This document shows, piece after piece, positions 53,192-62,541 of a stretch of DNA of 64,000 bases. The DNA lies in the NCBI RefSeq assembly GCF_947496385.1, contig NZ_CANMCP010000004.1, positions 124,001 to 188,000 on the forward strand, in the 5' to 3' direction. Both the position numbers and the translations under genes were made by a program. Numbering within the stretch: the stretch's first letter is position 1; each line of letters begins with the position of its first letter. The notes under the pieces are model-generated. The model was not told the origin of the DNA, did not search any database, and saw only the letters and a program-made list of their open reading frames with translations. This stretch comes from an uncultured Croceicoccus sp. GTDB lineage: Bacteria; Pseudomonadota; Alphaproteobacteria; Sphingomonadales; Sphingomonadaceae.

Positions 53192-54331
53192 TCATCGTTC
53201 TTCCAGTGCCTCGTCCGCCGTCTTGAGGATCGGCTTGGTGAGATAATGGAATACGGTCGTCTCGCCCGTCTTGATCTCCGCGGTCGCGGTCATGCCCGGT
53301 TGAATGGCGATGACTTCGTCGGGACGGCGCGGCCGCATCCGCGACGTGTCGACCTCCAGATTGGCGGCGTAGTAGCTGACCGGACCGTCGGGCGTTTCTT
53401 CGGTCAGCGTGTCGGCGCTGACATAGGTCACCTCGCCCTCCGCCGAACCGTAGATCGATGCATCATAGGCATCGAACTTCACTGCTGCTTGCTGTCCGGT
53501 GCGGATGAAGGCGATGTCGCTGGGCGGAATGCGCGCCTCCACGATGAGCGCGCCGCCGGTCGGCACGATCTGCAACACCTCGTCGCCGGGTTTCAGCACG
53601 GCGCCGATCGTGGTGTACTTGACGTTCACGACCACGCCGTCGGTCGGTGCGTAGAGCTCGGTCTGCTGCAACGCCTGCTGCCGCTGCGCGAAGGATTGCT
53701 CGGCGGTGGCAAGTTCGCCTTCGATCCGGGCGTATTCGGTCTGCAATTCCTGAAGATAGGCGTTGCGCCGATTGGTGATCTGCCCCTCGAGATCGGCGAC
53801 GGTGCGCTGCATGCGCAGCACCTCGGACCGGCTGACGTCGCCGCTATCGACGAGCGGCATGTTCATGGCCAGCTCCTCGCGGACGAGTTTCAACATGGTC
53901 TCAAGATTGCTCAGCTCCTCGCGCAGGGCGCGGCGACGCTGATAGTAAAGCGCGCGCTGGTTCGCGATGAACTCGCCATCGCGCACGTCGGAGGGAAAGC
54001 GCAGCGGACGGTCAAACAGCTCGGCCTCGATCCGCGCCATCTGCGTGCGCAGATCCTCGACCGTGGCGACCGATTCCTCGACCGCGGCGGACTGCGTCAC
54101 CTTGTCGAGCACAACCAGGAGCTGCCCCTTCTTCACGCGGTCGCCTTCGCGCACGAGCATCTGGCTGATGACCCCGCCTTCCGAACTCTGCACGATCTGC
54201 GTCCGGGCGGACGGGACGACCGTGCCCGGCGCGCGGGTAATCTGATCGAGCTCGGCCCAGAGCGACCAGGCAAGGAAACCCATGACGGCCGCGGCCGCCA
54301 GGGCGATGATGATATTCGATTGCTTGACCAT
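53192..54331 (-). CDS. Type I secretion membrane fusion protein (HlyD family)
   Basis: A 379-aa adaptor: one N-terminal membrane helix (about 8-28), then the lipoyl half (VSQMLVREGDRVKKGQLL-like segment), a long coiled-coil hairpin (about 75-215), the second lipoyl half (ELYAPTDGVVVNVKYTT), and a beta-barrel domain with GMTATAEIKTGE. It would bridge the ABC exporter and the TolC-like channel. It starts 18 bp after the ABC gene. Confidence 0.93.
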   Translation of the reverse strand: MVKQSNIIIALAAAAVMGFLAWSLWAELDQITRAPGTVVPSARTQIVQSSEGGVISQMLVREGDRVKKGQLLVVLDKVTQSAAVEESVATVEDLRTQMARIEAELFDRPLRFPSDVRDGEFIANQRALYYQRRRALREELSNLETMLKLVREELAMNMPLVDSGDVSRSEVLRMQRTVADLEGQITNRRNAYLQELQTEYARIEGELATAEQSFAQRQQALQQTELYAPTDGVVVNVKYTTIGAVLKPGDEVLQIVPTGGALIVEARIPPSDIAFIRTGQQAAVKFDAYDASIYGSAEGEVTYVSADTLTEETPDGPVSYYAANLEVDTSRMRPRRPDEVIAIQPGMTATAEIKTGETTVFHYLTKPILKTADEALEER

Positions 54332-54349
54332 GTCGATCCTCGGGAAAAC

Positions 54350-56686
54350 TCAGGCGCCGGAGGGCGGCGTGTCGCCTGCGCCGGGTTTTGCGGATGGGCG
54401 CGGTTTGGGTGATGCGGATGCGTCGTCGCCGTCCTGTGCCGTGTTTCCGGCATTCTGCCCGGCATGGACGTGGCCCGACGCCGCGCGGTCCGGGGCCGGG
54501 GTATCTGGCGCCGGGGTATCGGCAGCGCCGCCGCCACTGCCCGATGCGCCGGACGAACGCCGCACGACCGTCGTCTCGCCGGTCTTGGTGGCGGTGACGC
54601 GCTGACGCTTTTGCTGCGTGACCTGTTTCTTGTCGGGCGTATTGCCGCGCAGCTTTTCCAGCACTTCCTTCGGCGGCCCGTCGAGCCGGAGCTGCCCGCT
54701 TGTGACCACGATCACGCGGTCGACAAGCGAGAGCAATTGCAGCCGGTGCGTCACCAGCACGAGCGTGCTGTCGCTGTCGAGCCCGGATTTTAGCGCGCCC
54801 AGCACCCGCGATTCCGTCGCCTGGTCGAGATTGGAGGTCGGCTCGTCAAGCAGCATCACCCGCGGCTTGCCCAGCATCAAGCGGGTCAGGCCGGACAGCG
54901 TGCGCTGCCCCCCCGAAAGCCCGCGCCCGCCTTCGGAAATCGGCAGATCCAGCCCCATCGGGTGCCCCGCGATCATCGGCGCGAGGCCGAGATCGCCCGC
55001 CACGCGCATCAGCTCATCATCGCCCGGATTGGCCATGCCGAGCAGGATATTGTCGCGCAGCGTCCCGTTCAGCATGCGCGTATCCTGCGGCAAATATCCG
55101 ACATGCTGACGCAGGATATCCTCCGCCACGTGATGCATGTCGAGCCCGCCGATCGTCACCGAACCCTGCGCCGGCGCATACAGCCCGGCGAGCACGCGCA
55201 GCAGCGTCGACTTGCCCGAACCGATGCCGCCGATGATCGCCACGCGTTCGCCGGGCTTTATCTCCAGATGCGGAATATGCAGCCCCGAACGCGCCCCGGC
55301 ATAGGCGAATTGCACGTTCTCCAGCCGGATCGGCCCGTCCAGCTTTTCCGGGCGCAGCGGCTCCATATCCGTCGGCCGGTCGAGCGGAAGCGCGAGAATT
55401 GCGTCCAGCATCGAGAGCGAGGACCGCGCATAGCCCCACTGAATGAGGAAATTGGGAAGCTGACTGACGAGCGGGCCGTTGATCCGCCCGGCAATGATCG
55501 CACAGGCGATCAGCGCGCCCATCGTCATCTTCCCGTTGCTGACCTGAATGGCGCCCAGCGCGATGATCGCGACATAGGCGATCTGCTGCAGGCTGCTGAA
55601 GATCGAGCCGGCGATTGCCTGCCAGCGTTTCACCGGGTCTTCGTGCAGCTGCAGCTCATCCATGAGCGTATTCCAGCGCGACAGCATGTGCCACCCGCCA
55701 CGATTGGCCTTCACCGTCTCGACCGCGTCAAGCGATTCGACCAGCAGGCCGTTCTTGCGATTGCCGCTGACCTGCGCCTTGGCCGTGTCCTTGCGGATCA
55801 GCCGGGCAATGGTGAACGCCATGATGAGCGCAACCGGAAAGCTGATGATCGGCACGATGGCGACGATGCCGGCAAGGCTGGCGATGACGAAGATGAAGAA
55901 CAGCGCAAAGGGCAGATCCGCGATCAGGAAGATCGAGGCCGAGCTGAGCAGCGAGCGCACCTGCTCCAGCCCGCGCAGCTGAGCCGCCATCGTGCCGATC
56001 CCGCCCGGCCGCGCATCGAGCCGGACGGCCTGCGCCCGAGCAAAGAAGAATTCCGACACCTCGGCGTCGATCTTCGCGGCCTCGCGCTCGATCATGAGCG
56101 AGCGCGTCGTGCGCAGCGCAAAATCGATGAGCAGCGCGAACAGCACGCCCGCGGTAAGCACCCAGAGCGTGGAAAAACCACTGCGCGGGATGACGCGGTC
56201 ATAGACCTGCATCGAGTAGAGCGAGGTCGCCAGCGTGACGAGATTGATGACGATCGTCGCGACAACGGCGGAAAGAAACACCTTCTTGCGCAGCAAAAGC
56301 GAGCGCCAGAACACGGAAAGCGCGCTCGGCACGTCCTCCCGCTCGACCGAGCGGGGTAGGGCGAGTTCGAAGAATTTAACCCCGCTGCGATATTCCCAGC
56401 GCTCGTTCTTCTCGCCCGAATAGACGCGCAGCGTCTCGGTGCTTTCCCACTGATCCGCGATGCCCCACCCGCGCGACGGCGAGTGGATGAGCAGCGGAAA
56501 CTGGTTCGGACGCGGGCGCCCGGTGACCTCGGTCGGCTCCTTCCACCCGGCGGCGTCGGCCAGCGCATAGATGGCGGAGGCGTCGTCGGGCTCATCGTTC
56601 TGCGTGTTCGCGTCCCAGTCGGGCGGCAATTCCACCCCACGTTGCCGCGCGAAGACTTCGACGAGTTGCTTGAGTTTACTCTTCAC
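54350..56686 (-). CDS. Type I secretion ABC transporter (permease-ATPase)
   Basis: A 778-aa fused permease and ATPase. The N-terminal 120 residues look like a degenerate C39-peptidase-like domain (PLLIHSPSRGWGIAD...). Membrane helices lie at about 130-400. The nucleotide-binding domain follows: Walker A GGIGSGKST (about 484-492), LSGGQ (about 590), Walker B VMLLDEPTS (about 607) and the H-loop VTHRLQL (about 643). The last 100 residues are an unusual Pro/Ala/Gly/Lys-rich tail with TPAPDTPAPD. The GTG at 56686 lies inside the end of the TolC-like gene (11-bp overlap), with GGAAG six bases upstream. Confidence 0.93.
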   Translation of the reverse strand: MKSKLKQLVEVFARQRGVELPPDWDANTQNDEPDDASAIYALADAAGWKEPTEVTGRPRPNQFPLLIHSPSRGWGIADQWESTETLRVYSGEKNERWEYRSGVKFFELALPRSVEREDVPSALSVFWRSLLLRKKVFLSAVVATIVINLVTLATSLYSMQVYDRVIPRSGFSTLWVLTAGVLFALLIDFALRTTRSLMIEREAAKIDAEVSEFFFARAQAVRLDARPGGIGTMAAQLRGLEQVRSLLSSASIFLIADLPFALFFIFVIASLAGIVAIVPIISFPVALIMAFTIARLIRKDTAKAQVSGNRKNGLLVESLDAVETVKANRGGWHMLSRWNTLMDELQLHEDPVKRWQAIAGSIFSSLQQIAYVAIIALGAIQVSNGKMTMGALIACAIIAGRINGPLVSQLPNFLIQWGYARSSLSMLDAILALPLDRPTDMEPLRPEKLDGPIRLENVQFAYAGARSGLHIPHLEIKPGERVAIIGGIGSGKSTLLRVLAGLYAPAQGSVTIGGLDMHHVAEDILRQHVGYLPQDTRMLNGTLRDNILLGMANPGDDELMRVAGDLGLAPMIAGHPMGLDLPISEGGRGLSGGQRTLSGLTRLMLGKPRVMLLDEPTSNLDQATESRVLGALKSGLDSDSTLVLVTHRLQLLSLVDRVIVVTSGQLRLDGPPKEVLEKLRGNTPDKKQVTQQKRQRVTATKTGETTVVRRSSGASGSGGGAADTPAPDTPAPDRAASGHVHAGQNAGNTAQDGDDASASPKPRPSAKPGAGDTPPSGA

Positions 56687-58067
56687 GTTCAGCTTCCATG
56701 AGATCGGCAGCGTCCATGCGGGCGCCAGTTTCCATGAGGTCGGGGCGCCATTCGCATGTGCGCAAGAGAAGGCGCGCCGCAGATGCCATCGCGGTCGTCT
56801 GCGCATCGACCAACGTGATCTGCGCCGCCATGCTTTCGCGCACGGCATTCATCACGTCGAGCCAGGTCCGCCGGCCGGTGATGAACTGCCGCACGAAGGA
56901 TTCGGTGACATTATCGGTGGCGATCGCAGCGGCGTCGCTGCTCTCGATCGTTTCGGCAGACGTTGCGTTTTCCACCACGTCGAGGAGGATCGATTCGCGC
57001 AATTCGCGTTCGGCCACGGTGATCTGCAACAGGCTGGCCTGCTCGCGGAGCGCGGCGCCGCGCGCCGCGGCAAACGGCGCAAGCCCGCCCGAGGACTGCG
57101 CCGTGACGACCACGCCGAAACGCGTTCCGTAAATCTCGTCATCGGACAATTGCACGCCGACATTCGGCATGATCTGCGCCTTGGCAAGCTTGCGGTCGGC
57201 CTCGGCCACCTGCGCCTCGGCGGCAAAGCGCCGGCGGGTGGGGTCGCAGGTCAGCGCCTGCAGCACGGCCGAATCGGTCGGCGGGTGGTGCAGGGCGCGC
57301 GAATATTCGGGAATCGGACCCAGCTCGAAATCAGCATTTCCGGTGAGCTGCGCGAGCCGTTGCAGGCTCGTATACCGCTGCGCGATGGTCTGGCTGAGCT
57401 GCTGACGGACCTGCGCCGTGCGCGACTTGGCAAGGTCGAGATCGGAGCGCGGGCTGACTTCCTGCTCGACTCGGCGCGTCATCGATTCGACGAGGCGCTG
57501 ATGCTCGGCCAGGCTGACGTTGAGGATCTTTTCACGCCGGGTGGCGCGCACCGCCTCGTAATAGGCGTTGATCGTCTGCATCGCGAGCTGCTGCGCCGTT
57601 TCGGCAAGCTGCGCATCGGCGACGGAAGACACCGCCTCGGCCCGCTGGATATTGCCGGTGATGCGCCCGCCGGTCCAGATCGGCTGCTCGATCTGTATCT
57701 GCGGGGCGAAATCGCTGCGCGCGTTGTCGCCGATCCGCCCGCCGACCGAAACGCTGGGAAAGCGCATCCATTGCGCCGCGTCCACATCCGCCTCGCTCGC
57801 CCGGATCCGCGCCTGCGCCGCGTCCATCGCGGGGTAGGTCGATACTGTGCGCGCCGCGGCCATGCCGAGCCGGTCCGGAACCGCGGGGGGCACCGGAATC
57901 GCCGTGTTCGCGGCGCGTATGTCCGCCGGGACCGGCGGCCCATAGCTATCCTGCGCGGCGGAATGCGCGACGCCAGCCATGAGCACGAGGCTCAGACCGG
58001 CGGCAAAACGCGACGCATGTTTCCTGACCGAGCATGAAAGATTACCCGGTTCGGCCTTTGAAACCAA
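56676..58067 (-). CDS. TolC-family outer-membrane channel
   Basis: A 463-aa outer-membrane efflux protein. A signal peptide ends near AHSAAQD. Two repeats of alternating strand and long helix follow, with the conserved AQWMRFPSVSVGGRIG and RSDLDLAKSRTAQV segments. As the first gene of the locus it would complete a tripartite exporter with the ABC and HlyD proteins. The TTG at 58067 is chosen because AAGG lies eight bases upstream; a GTG at 58076 is in frame. Confidence 0.9.
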   Translation of the reverse strand: MVSKAEPGNLSCSVRKHASRFAAGLSLVLMAGVAHSAAQDSYGPPVPADIRAANTAIPVPPAVPDRLGMAAARTVSTYPAMDAAQARIRASEADVDAAQWMRFPSVSVGGRIGDNARSDFAPQIQIEQPIWTGGRITGNIQRAEAVSSVADAQLAETAQQLAMQTINAYYEAVRATRREKILNVSLAEHQRLVESMTRRVEQEVSPRSDLDLAKSRTAQVRQQLSQTIAQRYTSLQRLAQLTGNADFELGPIPEYSRALHHPPTDSAVLQALTCDPTRRRFAAEAQVAEADRKLAKAQIMPNVGVQLSDDEIYGTRFGVVVTAQSSGGLAPFAAARGAALREQASLLQITVAERELRESILLDVVENATSAETIESSDAAAIATDNVTESFVRQFITGRRTWLDVMNAVRESMAAQITLVDAQTTAMASAARLLLRTCEWRPDLMETGARMDAADLMEAEREE

Positions 58068-58436
58068 AAGAGACACCTTCCCGAAGAAGCCCCGACCTGC
58101 CCGCCGTCAATCGCGACTGGCGAGCGGTCCCTAACACAGCGGCGCGAATATGCCGAACTTGGTTAACCTGTGCTTGCCGCCGGTGGAAATCGGGGCCAGG
58201 CCGCGAAAGGCAGACCGTTCGCACCCGTTTCCATCGGGAAACGCTCCGGTCGGCCCGTGCGCGACCACCGCATCGCGCCGGTCGAGCCTTTTTTCGAATC
58301 GCAAGCTAACGGTTCGGCCCACGCGGTCCGGCCACCCCGGGCCGCAATGGAATGGCCGCTCTCCTATATGCAATTGCCCATATCGCAAGGAGAATTTCGT
58401 CGCAGCCCTGCGACAATACCGTTCGAAAATGCGGGA
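58068..58436. other. 369-bp gap upstream of the secretion operon
   Basis: It should carry the promoter of the TolC-ABC-HlyD operon. I see GCAATTGC flanked by ATATG/CATAT (about 58365-58385), a short inverted repeat, but no consensus -35/-10 pair on the minus strand. No gene is supported on either strand. Confidence 0.4.
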
Positions 58437-59015
58437 TCAGGGGTTGGGGAGCGCCGCGCCCATTTCGCCGGACGTTTCGCCCTCGGCCTCGCTTTCGGCG
58501 CGCAGGCGGGCTTCATATTGCTGCTCGAGCTGTTCGACGCGTTCCTGTTCCGCCGCCGCATCCTCGTCGATTTCGGCGAGCCTGCGGGCCCGTTCCTCGG
58601 CGATCAGCTGCCCGAAACGCACGTCGGAGCTGTTTTCCTTCTCGGCATAGGCTTCATTGATCCGCTCCGCTTCACAACCGGTGTAGCCGCCCGGCCCGAC
58701 GGTGGAACAGCTTTGCGCACCGGTCGCGCCCACGTCGCGATTCGCCATGACGCGCTCGTTCCAGCTTTCGTTCTGCCGGCTGTCCGACTGTCGCAGCGGG
58801 GCGGGGATGCGGTAGGGATCCTCCTGCCGGACGCAGACGGTGATTTCCTGCTCCGTCGATTCGGGGCAGGGTTGATCGCCATAGACGATGACCTGGTTGA
58901 CCGTCGGTTCGGCCGCATCCTGCGCCGCGGCGGGCATCGCGAACGCGCCCAACGTCATCGCGGTGACGAGCGCGGCGCCTTTTGCCCAGCGGGTGCGAAA
59001 CTCAGGTCCGGTCAT
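58437..59015 (-). CDS. Exported protein of unknown function
   Basis: A 192-aa protein with a signal peptide (AMTLGAFAMPAAAQDAA). Its mature part is Glu/Gln-rich and predicted coiled coil in the last 75 residues (EDAAAEQERVEQLEQQYEAR). Four Cys (CPESTEQ, VCVRQED, SCSTVGP, GCEAERI) may form disulfides; dsbB is encoded 0.6 kb away. The ATG at 59015 is chosen. No family is recognised. Confidence 0.7.
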   Translation of the reverse strand: MTGPEFRTRWAKGAALVTAMTLGAFAMPAAAQDAAEPTVNQVIVYGDQPCPESTEQEITVCVRQEDPYRIPAPLRQSDSRQNESWNERVMANRDVGATGAQSCSTVGPGGYTGCEAERINEAYAEKENSSDVRFGQLIAEERARRLAEIDEDAAAEQERVEQLEQQYEARLRAESEAEGETSGEMGAALPNP

Positions 59016-59106
59016 AATGCGTGCGCCTCCATGCGCGTCTTCATTCGTCTTCATACAGCCGCGACAGGCGTGAACCGGCGGTGAAGCCCGCCTCTCCGCA
59101 TGGCCG

Positions 59107-59640
59107 TCATATGCGTTTCGACACCGCGATCGCCGCCTTGCAGCCGAGCCGGATTGCACCCGATAAAAGCGCATAGGCGGGCGCGCGTTCGGCGCCGCTT
59201 TCGATCGCGGTCTGGTGATGCTCGCGCTCTTCGTCGCGGAACTTGTGAATGATTTGCGAAAGCTCCGCATCATCGTCGCCCAGCGCGTCGAGCTGATCCG
59301 AATAATGCTTGTCGATCTCGGTCTCGACCGCGGCGGTGCAGGCCATCGCCGCCTCCGGCCCGATGAGAGCCGTCGCCGCGCCGAGCGCAAACCCCGCCAC
59401 GTCCCAGAACGGCTGCAGAATCGTGGGCCGCACGCCCCGCTCGATCAGAAGCGCGTCGAAACGGGCGCGATGTTCCGCTTCCTGCGCGGCCATGGCGGCG
59501 ATTTCATTGCTGCCCGGCACGCGGTCGCCCATCACGGCAAGCTGACCGGCATAGATGCGGGTGGCGCCGAATTCGCCAGCGTGGTCGACGCGCACCATGG
59601 CGTCGATGTCGTTCTGCCTGTCTTTCACCGCCTGTGTCAT
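59107..59640 (-). CDS. coq7: Demethoxyubiquinone hydroxylase (Coq7/UbiF-type diiron)
   Basis: A 177-aa diiron hydroxylase performing the last ring hydroxylation of ubiquinone synthesis. Iron ligands are visible as Glu23 (DHAGEFGA), Glu54 with His57 (QEAEH), Glu106, and Glu138 with His141 (EEREH). Its ATG overlaps the stop of dsbB (ATGA). Confidence 0.95.
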   Translation of the reverse strand: MTQAVKDRQNDIDAMVRVDHAGEFGATRIYAGQLAVMGDRVPGSNEIAAMAAQEAEHRARFDALLIERGVRPTILQPFWDVAGFALGAATALIGPEAAMACTAAVETEIDKHYSDQLDALGDDDAELSQIIHKFRDEEREHHQTAIESGAERAPAYALLSGAIRLGCKAAIAVSKRI

Positions 59641-60137
59641 GCCCCATCAACGCGCAAACCGGCGCGCGGTGCCGAAAAGATCAGCGCGGCGATCGCCGCA
59701 CCCGTCGAAATGAGGAAATTCCACCCCGCGAGCGATATGCCGAACAGGTCCCAGGGCGCCACGTCGCACCGGGTGATCGGCGCGTTCATGATTGCGTCGA
59801 GCGCGTTGCCGCCGCCGGTATCGGCATTCATCGCGCAGCTCGTCATACCTTCCCACCAGCCATATTCGACGCCCGCGTGAAACCCGCCGAGCAGCCCGGC
59901 GACAAGCAGCAGCACCGCGGCGATCCGCACCAGCCATGGCCGCATGTCGCCGCCCACGACGAAGGACAGCACCGCCGGCACCAGCGCCGCGAAATGCGCA
60001 TAACGCTGCCACCAGCACATTTCGCACGGGAACAGGCCGAAGCCATATTGCGAGACATACGCCCCTGTCAGCAGCGCCGCAGGTACGATCGCGACGGTGG
60101 CCTGCGCCTTTCGCAGGGGACCGGGGCGGGGCGGCAT
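59637..60137 (-). CDS. dsbB: Disulfide bond formation protein DsbB-like
   Basis: A 166-aa inner-membrane quinone reductase with four helices. The first cysteine pair is Cys38-Cys41 in CEMC and the second Cys101/Cys124, as in DsbB, which reoxidises DsbA. It is shorter in the second periplasmic loop than E. coli DsbB. The ATG at 60137 is used; a TTG at 60149 overlapping the ctpA stop would add four residues. It would pass electrons to ubiquinone, the product of the next gene's pathway. Confidence 0.9.
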   Translation of the reverse strand: MPPRPGPLRKAQATVAIVPAALLTGAYVSQYGFGLFPCEMCWWQRYAHFAALVPAVLSFVVGGDMRPWLVRIAAVLLLVAGLLGGFHAGVEYGWWEGMTSCAMNADTGGGNALDAIMNAPITRCDVAPWDLFGISLAGWNFLISTGAAIAALIFSAPRAGLRVDGA

Positions 60138-60145
60138 GGCGATGC

Positions 60146-61498
60146 TCAATTGCTGCGGCGCTTGACCGGGACGTTGGCGAGCCGCGTATTGCGCAACGTC
60201 TGGATCGCGTAATGCAGCTGGAAATCCTCGATGCCGCGCTCTTCGAGCTGCTCCGCCGTCAATTGAAAGCGGGGATCCTCCATGAGATCGGCCTCCACCT
60301 CCTTGTCGTCCAGTTCCAGCTCGTTGATGAGATGGCCGCGCAGGTCGGATTCGCGCACCGTCCGCGCCGCGCGGGCGCGGGCATCGGGGTCGGAGATCTG
60401 CGGCACGCGAATATCGGGCGCGATCCCGCCCTCCTGTACCGACCGGCCCGACGGCGTGTAATACCGCGCCGTCGTCAGCTTGAGCGCGCTGTCGTTCGAC
60501 AGCGGCACGAGCGTCTGCACGCTGCCCTTGCCGAAGCTGCGCTCGCCCATGATCAGCGCGCGATGGTGATCCTGCAACGCGCCGGCGACGATTTCGGAGG
60601 CCGAGGCCGAACCTGCATCGATGAGCACGACGACCGGAATATTCTTCGCGATATCGCCCGATCGCGCGGAATAGCTTTCATTGTCGCGCGCGAAACGGCC
60701 ACGCTGCGACACGATCTGCCCTTTTTCGAGGAACAGGTCGGACAGGCTGATCGCCTCGTCCAGCAGCCCGCCGGGGTTGGAGCGCAGGTCGAGCACGATG
60801 CCTTCCGGCGCGCCGCCCATCTCCGCGCGGATCGATTCCATCGCGCGTTCCACCTCGCGGCCGACATTGGCGCTGAAGGTGGAGACGGTGATGATGCCGA
60901 TCTTTCCTTCGACCGCATGTTCGACCGGGCGCAATTCGATGATGTCGCGGGTAATCTCCACCTCGAACGGCTCGTCGCGGCCGGGGCGGAACACGGTCAG
61001 CTCGATACCCGTGCCGGGCAGGCCGCGCATCTGCTCCACCGCCTCGTCCAGCGTCCCGCCATAGACCAGCTTGCCATCGAGATGGGTGATGTAATCGCCG
61101 GCCTTCAGTCCCGCCTCGTCCGCCGGGCTTCCGCGGGTGGGGGCGATGATCTTGACGACCCCATCCTCCATCGTGACCGAAAGGCCGAGCCCGCCATAGC
61201 TGCCCTCGGTCTGCGTGCGCAGGTTTTCGAAATCGGTCGCGTCGAGATAGGTCGAATGGGGATCGAGGCTGGCCAGCATGCCGTCGATCGCGCCGCGGAT
61301 CAGCGTCTCGCTATCGACCTCGTCGACATAGGTGGACTGGATCCGTTGGTACACCGCCATCAATTCGCCGAATTGCGGTGCGCTGCGTCCATCGACGGCG
61401 GCAAGCCCCGCCGTCGCCACGGGCAGAAGCGCGAGCCCCGCCACCAGCGCCCCTGCGCGCAGGCGGGATTTGAAACGATGCGAAAGGGGGCGGGTCAA
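60146..61498 (-). CDS. ctpA: S41 family C-terminal processing peptidase
   Basis: A 450-aa periplasmic PDZ-protease. A signal peptide precedes a PDZ domain (about 95-175). The catalytic Ser is in GSASASE (about 299-305) and the Lys in GERSFGKGS (about 323). Targets include envelope and photosynthetic proteins in other bacteria. A TTG at 61498 is the only start that retains the signal sequence. Neighbours (EnvC-like, rlmH, rsfS, nadD) match the usual alphaproteobacterial order. Confidence 0.93.
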   Translation of the reverse strand: MTRPLSHRFKSRLRAGALVAGLALLPVATAGLAAVDGRSAPQFGELMAVYQRIQSTYVDEVDSETLIRGAIDGMLASLDPHSTYLDATDFENLRTQTEGSYGGLGLSVTMEDGVVKIIAPTRGSPADEAGLKAGDYITHLDGKLVYGGTLDEAVEQMRGLPGTGIELTVFRPGRDEPFEVEITRDIIELRPVEHAVEGKIGIITVSTFSANVGREVERAMESIRAEMGGAPEGIVLDLRSNPGGLLDEAISLSDLFLEKGQIVSQRGRFARDNESYSARSGDIAKNIPVVVLIDAGSASASEIVAGALQDHHRALIMGERSFGKGSVQTLVPLSNDSALKLTTARYYTPSGRSVQEGGIAPDIRVPQISDPDARARAARTVRESDLRGHLINELELDDKEVEADLMEDPRFQLTAEQLEERGIEDFQLHYAIQTLRNTRLANVPVKRRSN

Positions 61499-61574
61499 CG
61501 TGGAAATGGCGAAATCCTTTGTCTTCGATCGCGCGTTCTATAGCCGATTGCGACTGAACGCCAGATGGCCGTTT

Positions 61575-62069
61575 TCACAGCCCCGCGCCTTCTGAAACGC
61601 GCAGCGGATCGATCGGCCCCCCATCGCGGCGCATCTGAAAGAAAATGCGCGCCGGGTCGCCGCCAGCCCGGCCCAGCAATGCGCCCCGACCCACCGGCTG
61701 TCCCGGCACCACCGACAATTCGCCAAGCCCTGCGATCACGCTGGTAAGCCGGGCCGGGTGGCGGATGATGACGACCATGCCATGGCCGCGAAACGGCCCG
61801 GCGAACGCGATTTCGCCGGCCCGCGGTGCGATTACCGGGGCGAAGGCACGGGCCGCGATGGCGACGCCGGGATTGCGCAAACCGGCCGCATCCCGCGCAT
61901 GATAGGCGGACAGGATCGTACCCTCCACCGGAAGCCGACGGTTCGCGGCGGTGTCCCTGTCGCGCGGCGAGGGGCCATGTCCGGACGGTTCGCCGGCCGA
62001 TGCGCCGGGCCCGGCGGCGGGCGCGAGCGGCATGGCGAGCGACACGAGCAGGATGAAGACGCCCCGCAC
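61575..62069 (-). CDS. Short EnvC-like/M23 peptidase-homologue protein
   Basis: A 164-aa predicted exported protein whose position between ctpA and rlmH is that of envC in alphaproteobacteria. The LytM/M23 fold is visible (GEIAFAGPFRGHGMVVIIRHP, VIAGLGELSVVPGQPV, GRGALLGRAGG). The zinc motifs HxxxD and HxH are missing: the corresponding positions read AIAAR and ARIFFQM. It is therefore likely to be an activator rather than a hydrolase. It is also far shorter than EnvC (about 400 aa), with no coiled coil. The GTG at 62069 is chosen because it gives a signal peptide. Confidence 0.7.
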   Translation of the reverse strand: MRGVFILLVSLAMPLAPAAGPGASAGEPSGHGPSPRDRDTAANRRLPVEGTILSAYHARDAAGLRNPGVAIAARAFAPVIAPRAGEIAFAGPFRGHGMVVIIRHPARLTSVIAGLGELSVVPGQPVGRGALLGRAGGDPARIFFQMRRDGGPIDPLRVSEGAGL

Positions 62070-62073
62070 GCAT

Positions 62074-62496
62074 TCATCCCGAGCGGTGGTAGGGGTGGCC
62101 GGCCACGATGCTGGTCGCGCGCCACAATTGTTCGGCGAGCATGGCCCGCACCATGAGATGCGGCCAGGTCATCGGGCCGAAGCCGAGCAGGAGGTCTGCA
62201 TCCCGGCGCGCCGCATCGCCGTGGCCATCGGCGGCCCCGATGAGAAAGCGCGCCTCGCGCACGCCGGTATCACGCCATTTGGACAGCAGCGCGGCGAAAT
62301 CTTCGGACGACATCTGCTGCCCCCGCTCATCGAGCAGGATTTCGCGCGCCGGGGTCTGTGCCGCGGGAATGGAACCGCCGCTATCGGGCAATTCGGTCAG
62401 ACGGACCGGCCAGGCGATCCGCTTCATGTAGCGGTCGACGAGCTCGGCTTCGGGGGAGCGGGCGATCTTTCCGCGGGCGATGATGTGCAAACGCAT
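62074..62496 (-). CDS. rlmH: 23S rRNA pseudouridine-1915 N3-methyltransferase
   Basis: A 140-aa SPOUT methyltransferase acting on helix 69 of assembled ribosomes. The SAM-binding knot includes FLIGAADGHG and the C-terminal LAEQLWRATSIVAGHPYHRSG, which is the family signature. It is cotranscribed with rsfS. Confidence 0.95.
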   Translation of the reverse strand: MRLHIIARGKIARSPEAELVDRYMKRIAWPVRLTELPDSGGSIPAAQTPAREILLDERGQQMSSEDFAALLSKWRDTGVREARFLIGAADGHGDAARRDADLLLGFGPMTWPHLMVRAMLAEQLWRATSIVAGHPYHRSG

Positions 62497-62541
62497 CGCG
62501 CGACCCTATCGCCCCGTCTCCCGCCGGTCCAGCCGGTCGGC

